Shown: positions 7,137 to 14,292, numbered from the stretch's first letter. The stretch: DNA of 19,165 bases from JAWLCG01 sp041687295 (GCA_041687295.1 JAWLCG010000050.1:1-19165), one strand, 5' to 3'. The notes: a model not told the origin generated them from the letters alone. Made by a program: numbers and translations.

Positions 7137-8255
7137 ATGGGAGGGATGATGATCGCCCTGCGCCGGCGGCCGTGGCTGGGGCTGGGCTTGGCCGTTGCGT
7201 TGGGGCTGGCGGGCCTGGGGGTTGTGATGGGCCTCCGCGGGCCTGCGCCCAGCCCCACGGCGGGTTCTTGGCCCGGCGGGCACTGGCTCGGCCTACGGCC
7301 CGGCCAGAAGGACCTGGAGATCGTCCGGGCGGACCTCCGCACAGGGGACTCGCAGACGCTGGTCCGCGTGGAGGACGTAGCGGCGCTGCTGGGGGATGGC
7401 TCCACCAAGGATGACGACCCGCGGTTCACCGCGGTCTGCTTTGACCCCGTGCACAGAATCCTCTACTTCGCGGTCGAGGCCAACCGGATGCGTGCGCGCC
7501 AGGTGGTCGTCTACGGCTGGCCCAACCGCAGCGCCCGCCCCATCGAGTTGTACCGGTCGCCATCCGCCGAGGCGGCCTTGCAAGGCATCCCGTGGCTGCG
7601 GGTAAGCCCGGAGGGCGATCAACTCTACTTCGGCCTCGTCACGCTGCCCGCCGGCGCCTTCCGGCCGTACCTCGTGACGGTGGACACGCGGTCGGGCCAG
7701 ACGGCCGAGCATGACCTGCCGCCGGAGGGGGAGGCATGGTGCCGGGCCCCCTGGGGCTGGATCGACGGGGCCAGGTATCTGGTCTCCGGCCAGAAGGGGT
7801 GGATGGAGTGGGACCTCTCCAAGGGCGAGACCGCCAGGACGTATCCGTTTCACTGGGGGACGTATCTGTCGCCGGCACACGAGTCGGCTGCGGGATACAC
7901 TCAGCTCGATGATTGGCGACGGGCCAACGGCCTACCGACGGGAGGGGTGCCGGACGAGGATGAAGTGTTGAGGCTCCTCCCCGGACCCGGGAAAGTCCCC
8001 ACGGAAATCAACGTCGCCGCGTTCGACATGAGCACGGGGACCGAGATCGGCCGGGTAGATGCCAAGGCCCTGTTGGGCAACTGGAATGACGACCATGTGC
8101 CCGTCATGGTGAACCGGACGGTCGGCATCCTCCCAGGCTACGGGAGGGCCTACTGGGTACGGTACGATACGGGCGAGACGGAGGCCGTCCCCGGTCCCTC
8201 GCTGATGAGGGGGGTGTACTACCCGGACTGGCCAGGCTGGGAACGGGGCAGGTAA
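7137..8255 (+). CDS. Membrane-anchored, propeller-like protein of unknown function
   Basis: This 372-residue protein starts MGGMMIALRRRPW and has a membrane segment at about residues 12-33 (LGLGLAVALGLAGLGVVMGL), with an Arg-rich cytoplasmic tip, so the bulk is probably outside the membrane. The rest resembles a propeller: strands such as ILYFAVEANRM, WLRVSPEGDQLYFGLVT and YLVTVDTRSGQTAEHDLPP alternate with turns, as in YncE or WD40-like sensors. I recognise no catalytic motif. AAGGGG six bases upstream supports the ATG at 7137; internal ATGs at 7146 and 7149 are alternatives but have GGAGGG too close. A consensus-like promoter lies 200 bp upstream. No operon partner is seen on either side. 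A possible lipoprotein or anchored periplasmic protein, but there is no lipobox cysteine. Confidence 0.75.
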   Translation: MGGMMIALRRRPWLGLGLAVALGLAGLGVVMGLRGPAPSPTAGSWPGGHWLGLRPGQKDLEIVRADLRTGDSQTLVRVEDVAALLGDGSTKDDDPRFTAVCFDPVHRILYFAVEANRMRARQVVVYGWPNRSARPIELYRSPSAEAALQGIPWLRVSPEGDQLYFGLVTLPAGAFRPYLVTVDTRSGQTAEHDLPPEGEAWCRAPWGWIDGARYLVSGQKGWMEWDLSKGETARTYPFHWGTYLSPAHESAAGYTQLDDWRRANGLPTGGVPDEDEVLRLLPGPGKVPTEINVAAFDMSTGTEIGRVDAKALLGNWNDDHVPVMVNRTVGILPGYGRAYWVRYDTGETEAVPGPSLMRGVYYPDWPGWERGR

Positions 8256-8274
8256 AGGACGGAAAGTCGGTCCG

Positions 8275-8545
8275 TAGGGCGGGTTCGCCCGCCGCCGTAC
8301 GGGTGCCGTGGCTGCGGAGTTTGCAGCCACGGCTTCGCGCGGTGCGGGTAGAGTCAAGCCAGAGCGGCGACTTCGTCGCCGCACTCCATACGGCCCAGGC
8401 ACCCGCCTGGCGCCATCGACGGCGGGCCGTGCCCGCCCTACATGCCTCCACGCCTACAAGCCTACAGGCCCGCAAGCCCCAAAGCTGCCTGAGCCTGTCT
8501 CTGGACCTCAAGAAACCTCTGCGATTCTTCTCTCTGTACCACTAA
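8275..8545 (+). repeat. Composite multi-hairpin repeat, copy A
   Basis: About 270 bp with four successive perfect or near-perfect hairpins: GGCGGG/CCCGCC around 8279-8294, module C at 8308-8330, GCGGCGA/TCGCCGC at 8364-8382 with loop CTTCG, and GGCGGGC/GCCCGCC within the 32-bp module at 8410-8441. A CCTCAAGAAACCTCTGCG-type tail lies at about 8500-8530. Copy B at 9598-9850 has the same order at high identity. The two copies are direct repeats flanking the foreign-looking gene 8873-9577. The unit begins about 20 bp after the stop codon of the 7137-8255 gene. I see no protein-coding capacity in it. Confidence 0.8.
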
Positions 8546-8601
8546 CCTGCAGAATCACGATCTTCTGTAACGATTTCTCCAGCCCCACCACCGGAGAGAC
8601 A

Positions 8602-8763
8602 GCCCGGGGCTCTGCCCCAGACCCCGGGATTTTACGCATTGCCCCCCCGGCAGAGGATCCGAGCCGTCGGTCCCCCGGACCGGCCGGCGGGGGGGCGTGA
8701 GCCTATCCCATGCTGGGGGCCCAAAGCGATAAATCCCGGGGGTGTGGGGGCAGAGCCCCCGCG
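8602..8763. repeat. Long imperfect inverted repeat with about 45-bp arms
   Basis: The left arm at 8602-8649 (starts GCCCGGGGCTCTGCCCCAGA) and the right arm at 8713-8763 (ends GGGGGCAGAGCCCCC at 8746-8760, then GCGC) are inverted copies with scattered mismatches. The pairing continues inward through GATTTTACGCATTGCCC against a partner carrying AAAGCGATAAATC. The spacer of about 60 bp is GC-rich and has no gene. This fits a small palindromic element or the ends of a decayed MITE-like insertion. No target-site duplication is clear. Confidence 0.55.
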
Positions 8764-8810
8764 CTGTTTCCTCTGGACCACCCGGCCACGGCACGGATTC
8801 GGGTTGGGTT

Positions 8811-8864
8811 GCGGGCGAAGCCCGCGCTGGCCAAACTAGGGTCCGTCCCGAGTTTCCCTAGTTT
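8811..8864. repeat. GCGGGC hairpin and AAACTAGGG palindrome, copy 2
   Basis: GCGGGC-GAA-GCCCGC (8811-8825) is a perfect 6-bp hairpin. It is followed by the 9-bp arms AAACTAGGG (8833-8841) and CCCTAGTTT (8856-8864). The sequence AAACTAGGGTCCGTCCC is shared with 7019-7035. This cluster ends only 8 bp before the stop codon of the orphan gene at 8873. Confidence 0.6.
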
Positions 8865-8872
8865 CCACAGGC

Positions 8873-9577
8873 CTATCCCCAGGACAGGGAATCCGTCAGC
8901 TTCGGCAGAGCATCGGCAAATCGTCGACAGCACTGCACCACTTGCTCCGCAACTTCTTCTGCTCGCGCAGAGGTGACTTCCCTCCAGCGGGTCTGGCTAC
9001 TCAGCCCCAGCCATACCATAGCGGATACGTTGTCATATACAGGGCACCCACGCAATGTAACGTTTTGTGAATACTCCACATCACAATCTCTCCCGGCACA
9101 GTCTACCCATGTGACTAGTTCACACTCCCCCACTGTGGCAGAGAAGGTGTACACTTCCCCTTCGCGGGACTGCAGCGACTGCCCAGGCAGACTGGATACC
9201 CGAGAAGTGACCAGCTTGCCCAAGGCCTTGCGGTCCACCCGCTGCCCAAGCGGCAACCGAGGCTGCCAAGTGGTGGCATACTGGGCCAAGTAACGTTCCG
9301 CGTGAGCGGCAAAGTCGTTCCACAGCCTCTGGTCATCCGAAGTCCACTCCACCCGCCAGTCCGGCACACGCGATACAAAGGCATGTTTGACCAGCACCTC
9401 TGCCCGGCTTTCAGCCTGCTCATGGGGCAAGCCCTCAATCCACCTGAGACCCACTTGTGCCGGAAGGTCGTGCAGCCCCCGCAGGAGGGGGTAATCCCCT
9501 CGCATCTCCTCTTGCCACGCTTGTACTCCCCAGAGGTACAGCCGATAGTTGAACTGGCGAGATTGCCTTCCTGTCAT
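8873..9577 (-). CDS. Orphan gene of foreign codon style, function unknown
   Basis: I place the start at the ATG at 9577 (234 residues), with GGTGG about 5 bases upstream. The frame runs open to 9724, but those extra residues are translated from repeat copy B and also appear at 8402, so they are not part of the gene. The protein is soluble, has no signal or membrane segment, is rich in Trp and Gln, and has six Cys, four in a cluster (152, 160, 165, 178) and a CC pair at 216-217. I recognise no family. Codons such as ACA, AGG, CAA, TCT and GTA are frequent, unlike the strongly G/C-ending neighbours, which points to recent acquisition. It sits alone between two direct copies of a 250-bp repeat. 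Confidence 0.7.
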   Translation of the reverse strand: MTGRQSRQFNYRLYLWGVQAWQEEMRGDYPLLRGLHDLPAQVGLRWIEGLPHEQAESRAEVLVKHAFVSRVPDWRVEWTSDDQRLWNDFAAHAERYLAQYATTWQPRLPLGQRVDRKALGKLVTSRVSSLPGQSLQSREGEVYTFSATVGECELVTWVDCAGRDCDVEYSQNVTLRGCPVYDNVSAMVWLGLSSQTRWREVTSARAEEVAEQVVQCCRRFADALPKLTDSLSWG

Positions 9578-9597
9578 ATTGCCACCAGAGAATACTA

Positions 9598-9850
9598 CGG
9601 ACGGGTTCCCCCGCCGCCGCACGGGTGCCGTGGCTGCGGAGTTTGCAGCCACGTCTTCGGGCGGTGCGGGTGGAGTCAAGCCAAAGCGGCGACTTCGTCG
9701 CCGCACTCCATACGGCCCAGGCACCCGCCTGGCGCCATCGACGGCGGGCCGTGCCCGCCCTACATGCGCCTACAGGCCCGCAAGCCCCCCAAACTTGCTC
9801 TGGACCTCAAGAAACCTCTGCGCTTCTTCTCTCTGTGTCCTCTGCGCCTC
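9598..9850 (+). repeat. Composite multi-hairpin repeat, copy B
   Basis: This matches copy A at 8275-8545 in the same orientation and order: CCGCCGCC-type lead, module C at 9630-9652, GCGGCGA/TCGCCGC at 9685-9703, the 32-bp module at 9732-9763, then CTGGACCTCAAGAAACCTCT at about 9799-9818. It is longer on the right, continuing into a CTCTGTGTCCTCTGCGCCTC module up to about 9865. It lies immediately upstream of the orphan gene start at 9577. Confidence 0.8.
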
Positions 9851-9870
9851 TGTGGCCCATCTCCGTCTTC

Positions 9871-9952
9871 GAGGACCCCGGGCAATCCCGGGGCTATGTG
9901 AGGAGGCACGGGGGCGCCGGGCGCCATCGACGGCGGGCCGTGCCCGCCCTAC
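9871..9952. repeat. CCCCGGG palindrome plus 32-bp module providing the ppk1 stop
   Basis: 9871-9900 is a degenerate copy of the GAAGACCCCGGGCATGCC palindrome with its GGGGCTAT flank. 9921-9952 is a full copy of the 32-bp module whose core is GGCGGGCCGTGCCCGCCCTA (9932-9951). Its final CTA, read on the minus strand, is the TAG stop codon of ppk1. Confidence 0.8.
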
Positions 9953-12066
9953 TCTTTGGGCCTTGTCAGGGGCTGGAACTGGCGGTTGAGCTCGCCGCGG
10001 CGCTGGTTGGCCTCGACGATCTGCTCGTCGAGGCGGAGCTGGGCGCGGAGGGGCTCGGCGTCGGTCTCGACGGGCTCGTAGGTGCCGTCGGGCCGCAGGC
10101 GGCGGGCCTTGACGTTGTCGGCCAGGCAGGTCTCCAGGACGCCCACCAGGCGCTGGCGCAGGGCCGGCTCGGATACGGGGAAGAGCACTTCGAGGCGCTT
10201 CTCGACGTTGCGGACCATCCAGTCGGCGCTGGAGAGGTAGAGCTCCTCGTGCCCGCCGTTGCGGAAGTAGAAGATCCGCGAGTGCTCCAGGAAGCGGTCG
10301 ATGATGCTGGTGACCTCGATGGTCTCGCTGACGCCGGGCACGCCGGGCCTCAGGCAGCAGATGCCGCGCACGTTCAGCCGAATGCGCACGCCGGCTTGGC
10401 TGGCGCGGTAGAGGGCGCGGATCAGCAGCGGGTCCTCGAGGCTGTTGATCTTGGCCAGGATCAGCCCGGGCCGGTCGGGCGCCGAGGCGCGGATCTCGCG
10501 CTCGATCAGTTCCAGCAGCCGTTGGCGCAGGCCCGTGGGGGCGATGCTCAGGCGGTTCCAGCCGACGGGCTGGCTGTAGCCGGTCAGCAGGTTGAAGAAG
10601 GCGGCGGCGTCGGCGGTGAGGTCGGCCTCGGCGGTCATCAGGCCGGTGTCGCTGTAGAGCCTGGCGGTCTTGTCGTTGTAGTTGCCCGTCGAGAGGTGCA
10701 GGTAGCGGCGGATGCGGTGGGCCTCGCGGCGGACGATCAGCAGCAGCTTGGCGTGGGTCTTGTAGCCGGCGATGCCATAGATGACGAAGCAGCCCGCCTG
10801 CTCGAGCCGCTGGGCCCAGCGGACGTTGCGGGCCTCGTCGAAGCGGGCCTTGAGCTCGACCAGGACGGTGACCTGCTTGCCGGCCTCGGCCGCGCGGACC
10901 AGGGCGCCCACGATCGGCGAGTCGCCGCTGGTGCGGTAGAGCGTCTGCTTGATGGCCAGCACGGTCGGGTCGTCGGCGGCCTGCTCGACGAGGCGCACCA
11001 CCGGGTCGAAGCTCTCGTAGGGGTGCATCAGCAGCCGGTCGCGCTCCTGGATGGCCGTCCAGAGGTCCTCGCCGTCGGGCAGGTCGATCGGGCTCTGCGG
11101 GGGCCAATCCGGGTACTTCAGGGCGTCGAACCCCGGGCGCGTGGCCAGCTCCATCAGGGCGGTCGCGTCCAGCATGCCCTCCACCGGGTACACGTCGGCC
11201 GGCGCCGCCTGCAGGTACCCCAGCACCCGATCCAACAGCCGATCGTCCATCCCCGCCGAGACGCTCAGCCGAACGATCGCCCGGCGGCGCCGGCTGCGGA
11301 CCGCCTCGGACATCGTCGCCAGCAGGTCGGCCGCCTCCTCCTCGTCCACAGCCACGTCCGCGTCGCGCGTGAGGCGAAAGAACCCCCGCGCCTCCACGCG
11401 GTAGCCGGGGAACAGCTCGGCGGCGTGGGCGGCGATGAGGTTCTCCAGGCGGATCATCTGCAGGCCCCGCCGCTCGGCGGGGATCGTCAGGAACCGCGGC
11501 AGGCCGTCGGGCACCGGCACCAGGGCCAGGTGGGGCTCGGCGTCGCCCGGGGCCTGGTGGTCGCGCAGCAGCAGCGCCAGGTAGAGCTTGAGCCCCGGCA
11601 GCACGGGCGCGGGCTGGTCGTCGCGGGCGGCCAGCGGGGTCAGGGCGGGCTGGATCTCGGCGGCGAACAGCTCGGCCAGGTAGTGCCGCTGCTCGTCGGT
11701 GAACTGCTCGGTCTCCAGCAGGCTGATGCCCTGCTCGGCCAGCTCGGCCGTGGCGGCGGCGATGGCTGCCGACTGCTCGGCCACCATCCGCCGCACGCGG
11801 GCGGCAATGGCCTTGAGCTGCTCGTGCGGCGTCAGGCCGGCCGGGTCGCGCCGCCGCACGCCCGCCGCCTTCTGCTGCCGAAGACCCGCCACGCGGATCA
11901 TGAAGAACTCGTCGAGGTTCGAACTGACGATGGCCAGGAACTTCAACCGCTCCAGCAGCGGCACGGCCGGGCTCATGCCCTCGCGCAGCACGCGGTCATT
12001 AAACTCCAGCCAGCTCAGCTCGCGGTTGAGATACAGCTCCGGGGCGTCAAGGGGCGGTGTCGGCAT
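9949..12066 (-). CDS. ppk1: Polyphosphate kinase 1
   Basis: This 705-residue protein has the normal Ppk1 length and domain order. PPK1 reversibly moves the gamma phosphate of ATP onto polyphosphate through a phosphohistidine. The N-terminal domain shows LYLNRELSWLEFNDRVL (11-27) and SSNLDEFFMIRVAGL (48-62). The catalytic C-terminal half holds GYKTHAKLLLI with His438, the expected phosphorylated residue, then HLSTGNYND (457-465), LNVRGICCLRPGVPG (564-578) and the second active-site His595 in RFLEHSRIF. The ATG at 12066 is the only start before the conserved block, yet no Shine-Dalgarno sequence precedes it; tandem repeats abut it instead. The TAG stop is part of an interspersed repeat. Two further polyP genes follow the same strand upstream, with gaps of about 425 and 295 bp, so they are probably separate transcripts. 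Confidence 0.97.
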   Translation of the reverse strand: MPTPPLDAPELYLNRELSWLEFNDRVLREGMSPAVPLLERLKFLAIVSSNLDEFFMIRVAGLRQQKAAGVRRRDPAGLTPHEQLKAIAARVRRMVAEQSAAIAAATAELAEQGISLLETEQFTDEQRHYLAELFAAEIQPALTPLAARDDQPAPVLPGLKLYLALLLRDHQAPGDAEPHLALVPVPDGLPRFLTIPAERRGLQMIRLENLIAAHAAELFPGYRVEARGFFRLTRDADVAVDEEEAADLLATMSEAVRSRRRRAIVRLSVSAGMDDRLLDRVLGYLQAAPADVYPVEGMLDATALMELATRPGFDALKYPDWPPQSPIDLPDGEDLWTAIQERDRLLMHPYESFDPVVRLVEQAADDPTVLAIKQTLYRTSGDSPIVGALVRAAEAGKQVTVLVELKARFDEARNVRWAQRLEQAGCFVIYGIAGYKTHAKLLLIVRREAHRIRRYLHLSTGNYNDKTARLYSDTGLMTAEADLTADAAAFFNLLTGYSQPVGWNRLSIAPTGLRQRLLELIEREIRASAPDRPGLILAKINSLEDPLLIRALYRASQAGVRIRLNVRGICCLRPGVPGVSETIEVTSIIDRFLEHSRIFYFRNGGHEELYLSSADWMVRNVEKRLEVLFPVSEPALRQRLVGVLETCLADNVKARRLRPDGTYEPVETDAEPLRAQLRLDEQIVEANQRRGELNRQFQPLTRPKE

Positions 12067-12076
12067 GGGGGATGAC

Positions 12077-12136
12077 TGGTTAACTGGTTAATGGGTTAGT
12101 TGGTTAATTGGTCACTGCGTCACTGCGTCACTGCGT
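12077..12136. repeat. Tandem repeats directly before the ppk1 start
   Basis: 12077-12112 is an imperfect heptamer array built on TGGTTAA, about five units. It is followed by three exact copies of the octamer CACTGCGT (12113-12136). The array starts 11 bp from the ppk1 ATG, so it fills the region where a promoter and ribosome-binding site would be expected. Short tandem arrays change unit number by slippage, which could vary ppk1 expression. That is inference; no promoter boxes are clear here. Confidence 0.75.
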
Positions 12137-12206
12137 CAAGGATTGCATCGCCTCGGTCCCACGGGCGCCGCGGGCGCCCACGGGGGCGATGACGCCTCTT
12201 TCCACG

Positions 12207-12228
12207 CCCACGCAATGCTTTGCGTGGG
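12207..12228. repeat. Perfect 9-bp hairpin
   Basis: CCCACGCAA (12207-12215) and TTGCGTGGG (12220-12228) pair perfectly around the loop TGCT. It lies in the 424-bp gap between ppk1 and the ppx gene, which has no supported coding sequence. Confidence 0.6.
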
Positions 12229-12273
12229 CTTCTCGGACGGAGCGCCCGTTGGAGGCATGACGCTGCATGGGCT

Positions 12274-12297
12274 CGGGACAGTATCGATAGCGTCCCG
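12274..12297. repeat. 24-bp near-palindrome
   Basis: CGGGAC (12274-12279) and GTCCCG (12292-12297) frame the self-complementary centre TATCGATA (12282-12289), with mismatches only between. It could be a dyad operator or a short intergenic palindrome; only one copy is in the window. Confidence 0.4.
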
Positions 12298-12344
12298 TCT
12301 TCGACGCCCCCAAACCCGGGCGCTCTGTTTTCCTCTGAACCTCT

Positions 12345-12494
12345 AAAACCTCTGCGCTTCTTCTCTGTGTCCTCTGTGCCTCTGTGGCCCATCTCCGCTG
12401 TTTCTTCTTCGCGAAGACCCCGGGCATGCCCGGGGCTATATGGGCGACCACGGCGGCGCCTGGCGCCGTCGACGGCGGGCCGTGCCCGCCCTAC
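12345..12494. repeat. Repeat cluster ending in the ppx stop codon
   Basis: This holds, in order, the CCTCTGCGCTTCTTCTCTGT-type module with its CTCTGTGCCTCTGTGGCCCA tail (12348-12391), the GACCCCGGGCATGCCCGGGG palindrome with CTATATGGG flank (12416-12443), and a full 32-bp module at 12463-12494. The CTA at 12491-12493 is the TAG stop codon of the ppx gene, the same arrangement as at ppk1. Confidence 0.8.
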
Positions 12495-14062
12495 GGGCGG
12501 CGGCGCCTGGGGCGGTTGGCCTCCTCCAGGCGGACGCGCAGGCCGTAGATGTCCTCGAACAGGTCGGCCTTGAGCGTCAGCGCCCGGCGCTCCAGCGTCA
12601 GGTCGGGCACGCCGGGGATCACCATCACCAGTTCGCCGGGCAGGCGCTGGAACTGGATCTCGCGGACTTGCTGGGCGTGGCCGCGGTCCAGCGCGTCGGC
12701 GACGCGGAGGATGGCGGCGATCTTGCTGATGATCATTCGGCTGTCGCGGGGCAGGCTGACGTACTCAAGGTGCGTGGGCTTGGGCACGCTGCGGCGGTGG
12801 TAGCGGGCAGCGTGGGCGACGATCTGCAGCTCCTCGCGGCGCAGGCCGAAAATCTCGGAATTGGCCACCACATAGTAGCTGTGCTTGTGGTGGGCGCGTC
12901 CGCTGATGTAGCCGCCGACGTCGTGCAGCAGCCCGGCGACATACAGCAGCAGCCGGTGGCGCGGCTTGAGGCCGTGGTCGCGCTGCAGCTCGTCGAAGAT
13001 CCGCACCGACAGCTCGGCGACGTGCTCGGCGTGGTCGGCGTCGTAGTGGTACTTCTCGCCGATGGAGCGGGCGGACTGGATCACGCTGCGAGCGAGGGCC
13101 TCGTCGGTGCCGCCGGCGGCAGAGCGGACCAGGTCCAGCAGCAGCCCGTCGCGCATCGAGACGTTCGAGACGCACAGCTCGTCGGCCGCCGTCTCGTGCA
13201 GCAGCGACTGGTAGGCCAGCAGGGCCGGCACGAGGGTCTCGGCGTCGGCGAAGGCGAGCCCGTGCTCGCGGGCGAGTTCCTCGGGGGTGTGGGTGGCCAC
13301 GCGCTCGACGAGGGCGTCGAAGCTGGCCGCGTCCACCGCCCGCAACGGACCGTTGGGCGCCTGGTGGCCGATCAGCCGGGCCGCAAAACGGGCGTCGCCG
13401 CCCACCGCGATCACCTGCTGCACGTTGTGCAGCGGCAGCGACGAACGGATGGCGCTGACGACGTTGGCGATCTGATGGCGGAGCAGCTCGGCCGCCCTTC
13501 GCGCCGGCTCGTGCGGCGTGGCCAGCATCTCCTGCAGGCGAATCGAGCCCAGGCGGTAGCTGCCCGAGGCCACGATGTCCCCGCCCCGCAGCAGCGTCAG
13601 CAGCGCGCTGCCGCCGCCGACGTCCACGATGAGCGTCTCGTCGCCCAGTCGAACCGCCGGCTCGCCCAGGGCCTGCAGGACCGCCCCGACGGTCAGGCGG
13701 CTCTCCTCGGCCGGCTCGATGACCTCCAGCTCCAGGTTCGTCGCCAGGTACACCCGGTCGAGGAAGGCGTCGGCGTTGACGGCCTCGCGGACGGCACTGG
13801 TGGCCACCGCCCGCACCAGCTGCACCTGATAGGTGTCCAGGATCCGCCGGTAGTCGCGCAGGATGCCGACGGCCGCCGCGATGGTCTCCTGGCTCAGCCG
13901 GCCCTGGGCGAAGGTGTCCTGCCCGAGGTGCGCGGGGCGCTGCATCCGCTCGAGCACCTCCAGCCCCTCCGGCAGCACCTGCGCGATGGCCATGCGAATG
14001 GCATTGGCGCCGATGTCGACCACCGCCAGCGGGCCCTGAATGTCCGCGTTGCCTGCCGTCAC
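12491..14062 (-). CDS. ppx: Ppx/GppA-family phosphatase with C-terminal HD domain
   Basis: This 523-residue protein has the two-part layout of exopolyphosphatase/guanosine pentaphosphatase. The ASKHA-fold half has the phosphate-1 motif VVDIGANAIRM (14-24), the catalytic-glutamate stretch EPAEESRLTVGAV (116-128) and the phosphate-2 motif IVDVGGGSALL (145-155). The C-terminal half is an HD domain with HAEHVAELS (344-352), LLHDVGGYISGRAHHKHSYY (378-397) and AHAARYHRR (416-424). DIGAN and GGGSALL depart from the usual DIGSN and GGGSTEL, and it cannot be told from sequence whether polyP or pppGpp is preferred. The start is a GTG at 14062 with GGAAGGGA upstream. It sits between ppk1 and the PPK2 gene on one strand. 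The natural role is releasing Pi from polyP. Confidence 0.93.
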   Translation of the reverse strand: MTAGNADIQGPLAVVDIGANAIRMAIAQVLPEGLEVLERMQRPAHLGQDTFAQGRLSQETIAAAVGILRDYRRILDTYQVQLVRAVATSAVREAVNADAFLDRVYLATNLELEVIEPAEESRLTVGAVLQALGEPAVRLGDETLIVDVGGGSALLTLLRGGDIVASGSYRLGSIRLQEMLATPHEPARRAAELLRHQIANVVSAIRSSLPLHNVQQVIAVGGDARFAARLIGHQAPNGPLRAVDAASFDALVERVATHTPEELAREHGLAFADAETLVPALLAYQSLLHETAADELCVSNVSMRDGLLLDLVRSAAGGTDEALARSVIQSARSIGEKYHYDADHAEHVAELSVRIFDELQRDHGLKPRHRLLLYVAGLLHDVGGYISGRAHHKHSYYVVANSEIFGLRREELQIVAHAARYHRRSVPKPTHLEYVSLPRDSRMIISKIAAILRVADALDRGHAQQVREIQFQRLPGELVMVIPGVPDLTLERRALTLKADLFEDIYGLRVRLEEANRPRRRRP

Positions 14063-14110
14063 GTGCGTCCCTTCCGCCCCGGCCCGGATTCGGCCGGGAA
14101 AGCTGTAAGC

Positions 14111-14139
14111 ATACTATCCTTCTATTAGGATACCATGAA
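14111..14139 (-). promoter_or_regulatory. Candidate ppx promoter with internal palindrome
   Basis: On the minus strand TTCATG (14139 to 14134) and TAGTAT (14116 to 14111) are 17 bp apart, about 50 bp before the GTG start at 14062. The spacer holds the perfect palindrome TATCCT-N6-AGGATA (14115-14132). This is a clear AT-rich island in GC-rich sequence. The palindrome would be well placed for a repressor. Confidence 0.45.
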
Positions 14140-14247
14140 GAGGCGGATGAGAGAAACTTCTGTCATCGGCGGCGAGCGCAGGACGTGTTCGTCGCGCCGG
14201 GGAAGCGGGATGCATCCAGTACCATCGTAGAGCCTCCCCCCGAGACC

Positions 14248-14292
14248 CCCACGGATTGCGCGGTTCGCTCCGCTCACCGCTCCATCCGTGGG
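14248..14292. repeat. Inverted repeat downstream of the PPK2 gene
   Basis: CCCACGGAT (14248-14256) and ATCCGTGGG (14284-14292) are perfect 9-bp arms around a 27-nt loop. It lies about 65 bp past the PPK2 stop on that gene's strand and may end or protect its message. There is no T-tract. The rest of the 14133-14357 gap has nothing I can support. Confidence 0.5.

Noticed and set aside
9578..9724. Upstream extension of the orphan gene to 9724
   Set aside because: The extra residues are translated from repeat copy B and are nearly identical to the translation of copy A near 8402.
8275..9850. CRISPR array
   Set aside because: The repeats are long, modular and palindromic, with no regular spacers and no cas genes.
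8602..9850. Insertion sequence or composite transposon around the orphan gene
   Set aside because: No transposase reading frame, no clear terminal inverted repeats around the gene and no target duplication seen; kept only as a cassette hypothesis.
9625..12075. 816-codon plus-strand frame opposite ppk1
   Set aside because: Antisense to well-supported ppk1, starts within repeat copy B, low-complexity composition.
12440..14128. 562-codon plus-strand frame opposite the ppx gene
   Set aside because: Antisense shadow with no recognisable domain; the minus-strand protein has Ppx and HD motifs.
14248..14292. Intrinsic terminator
   Set aside because: No T-tract and a loop of 27 nt; recorded only as an inverted repeat.
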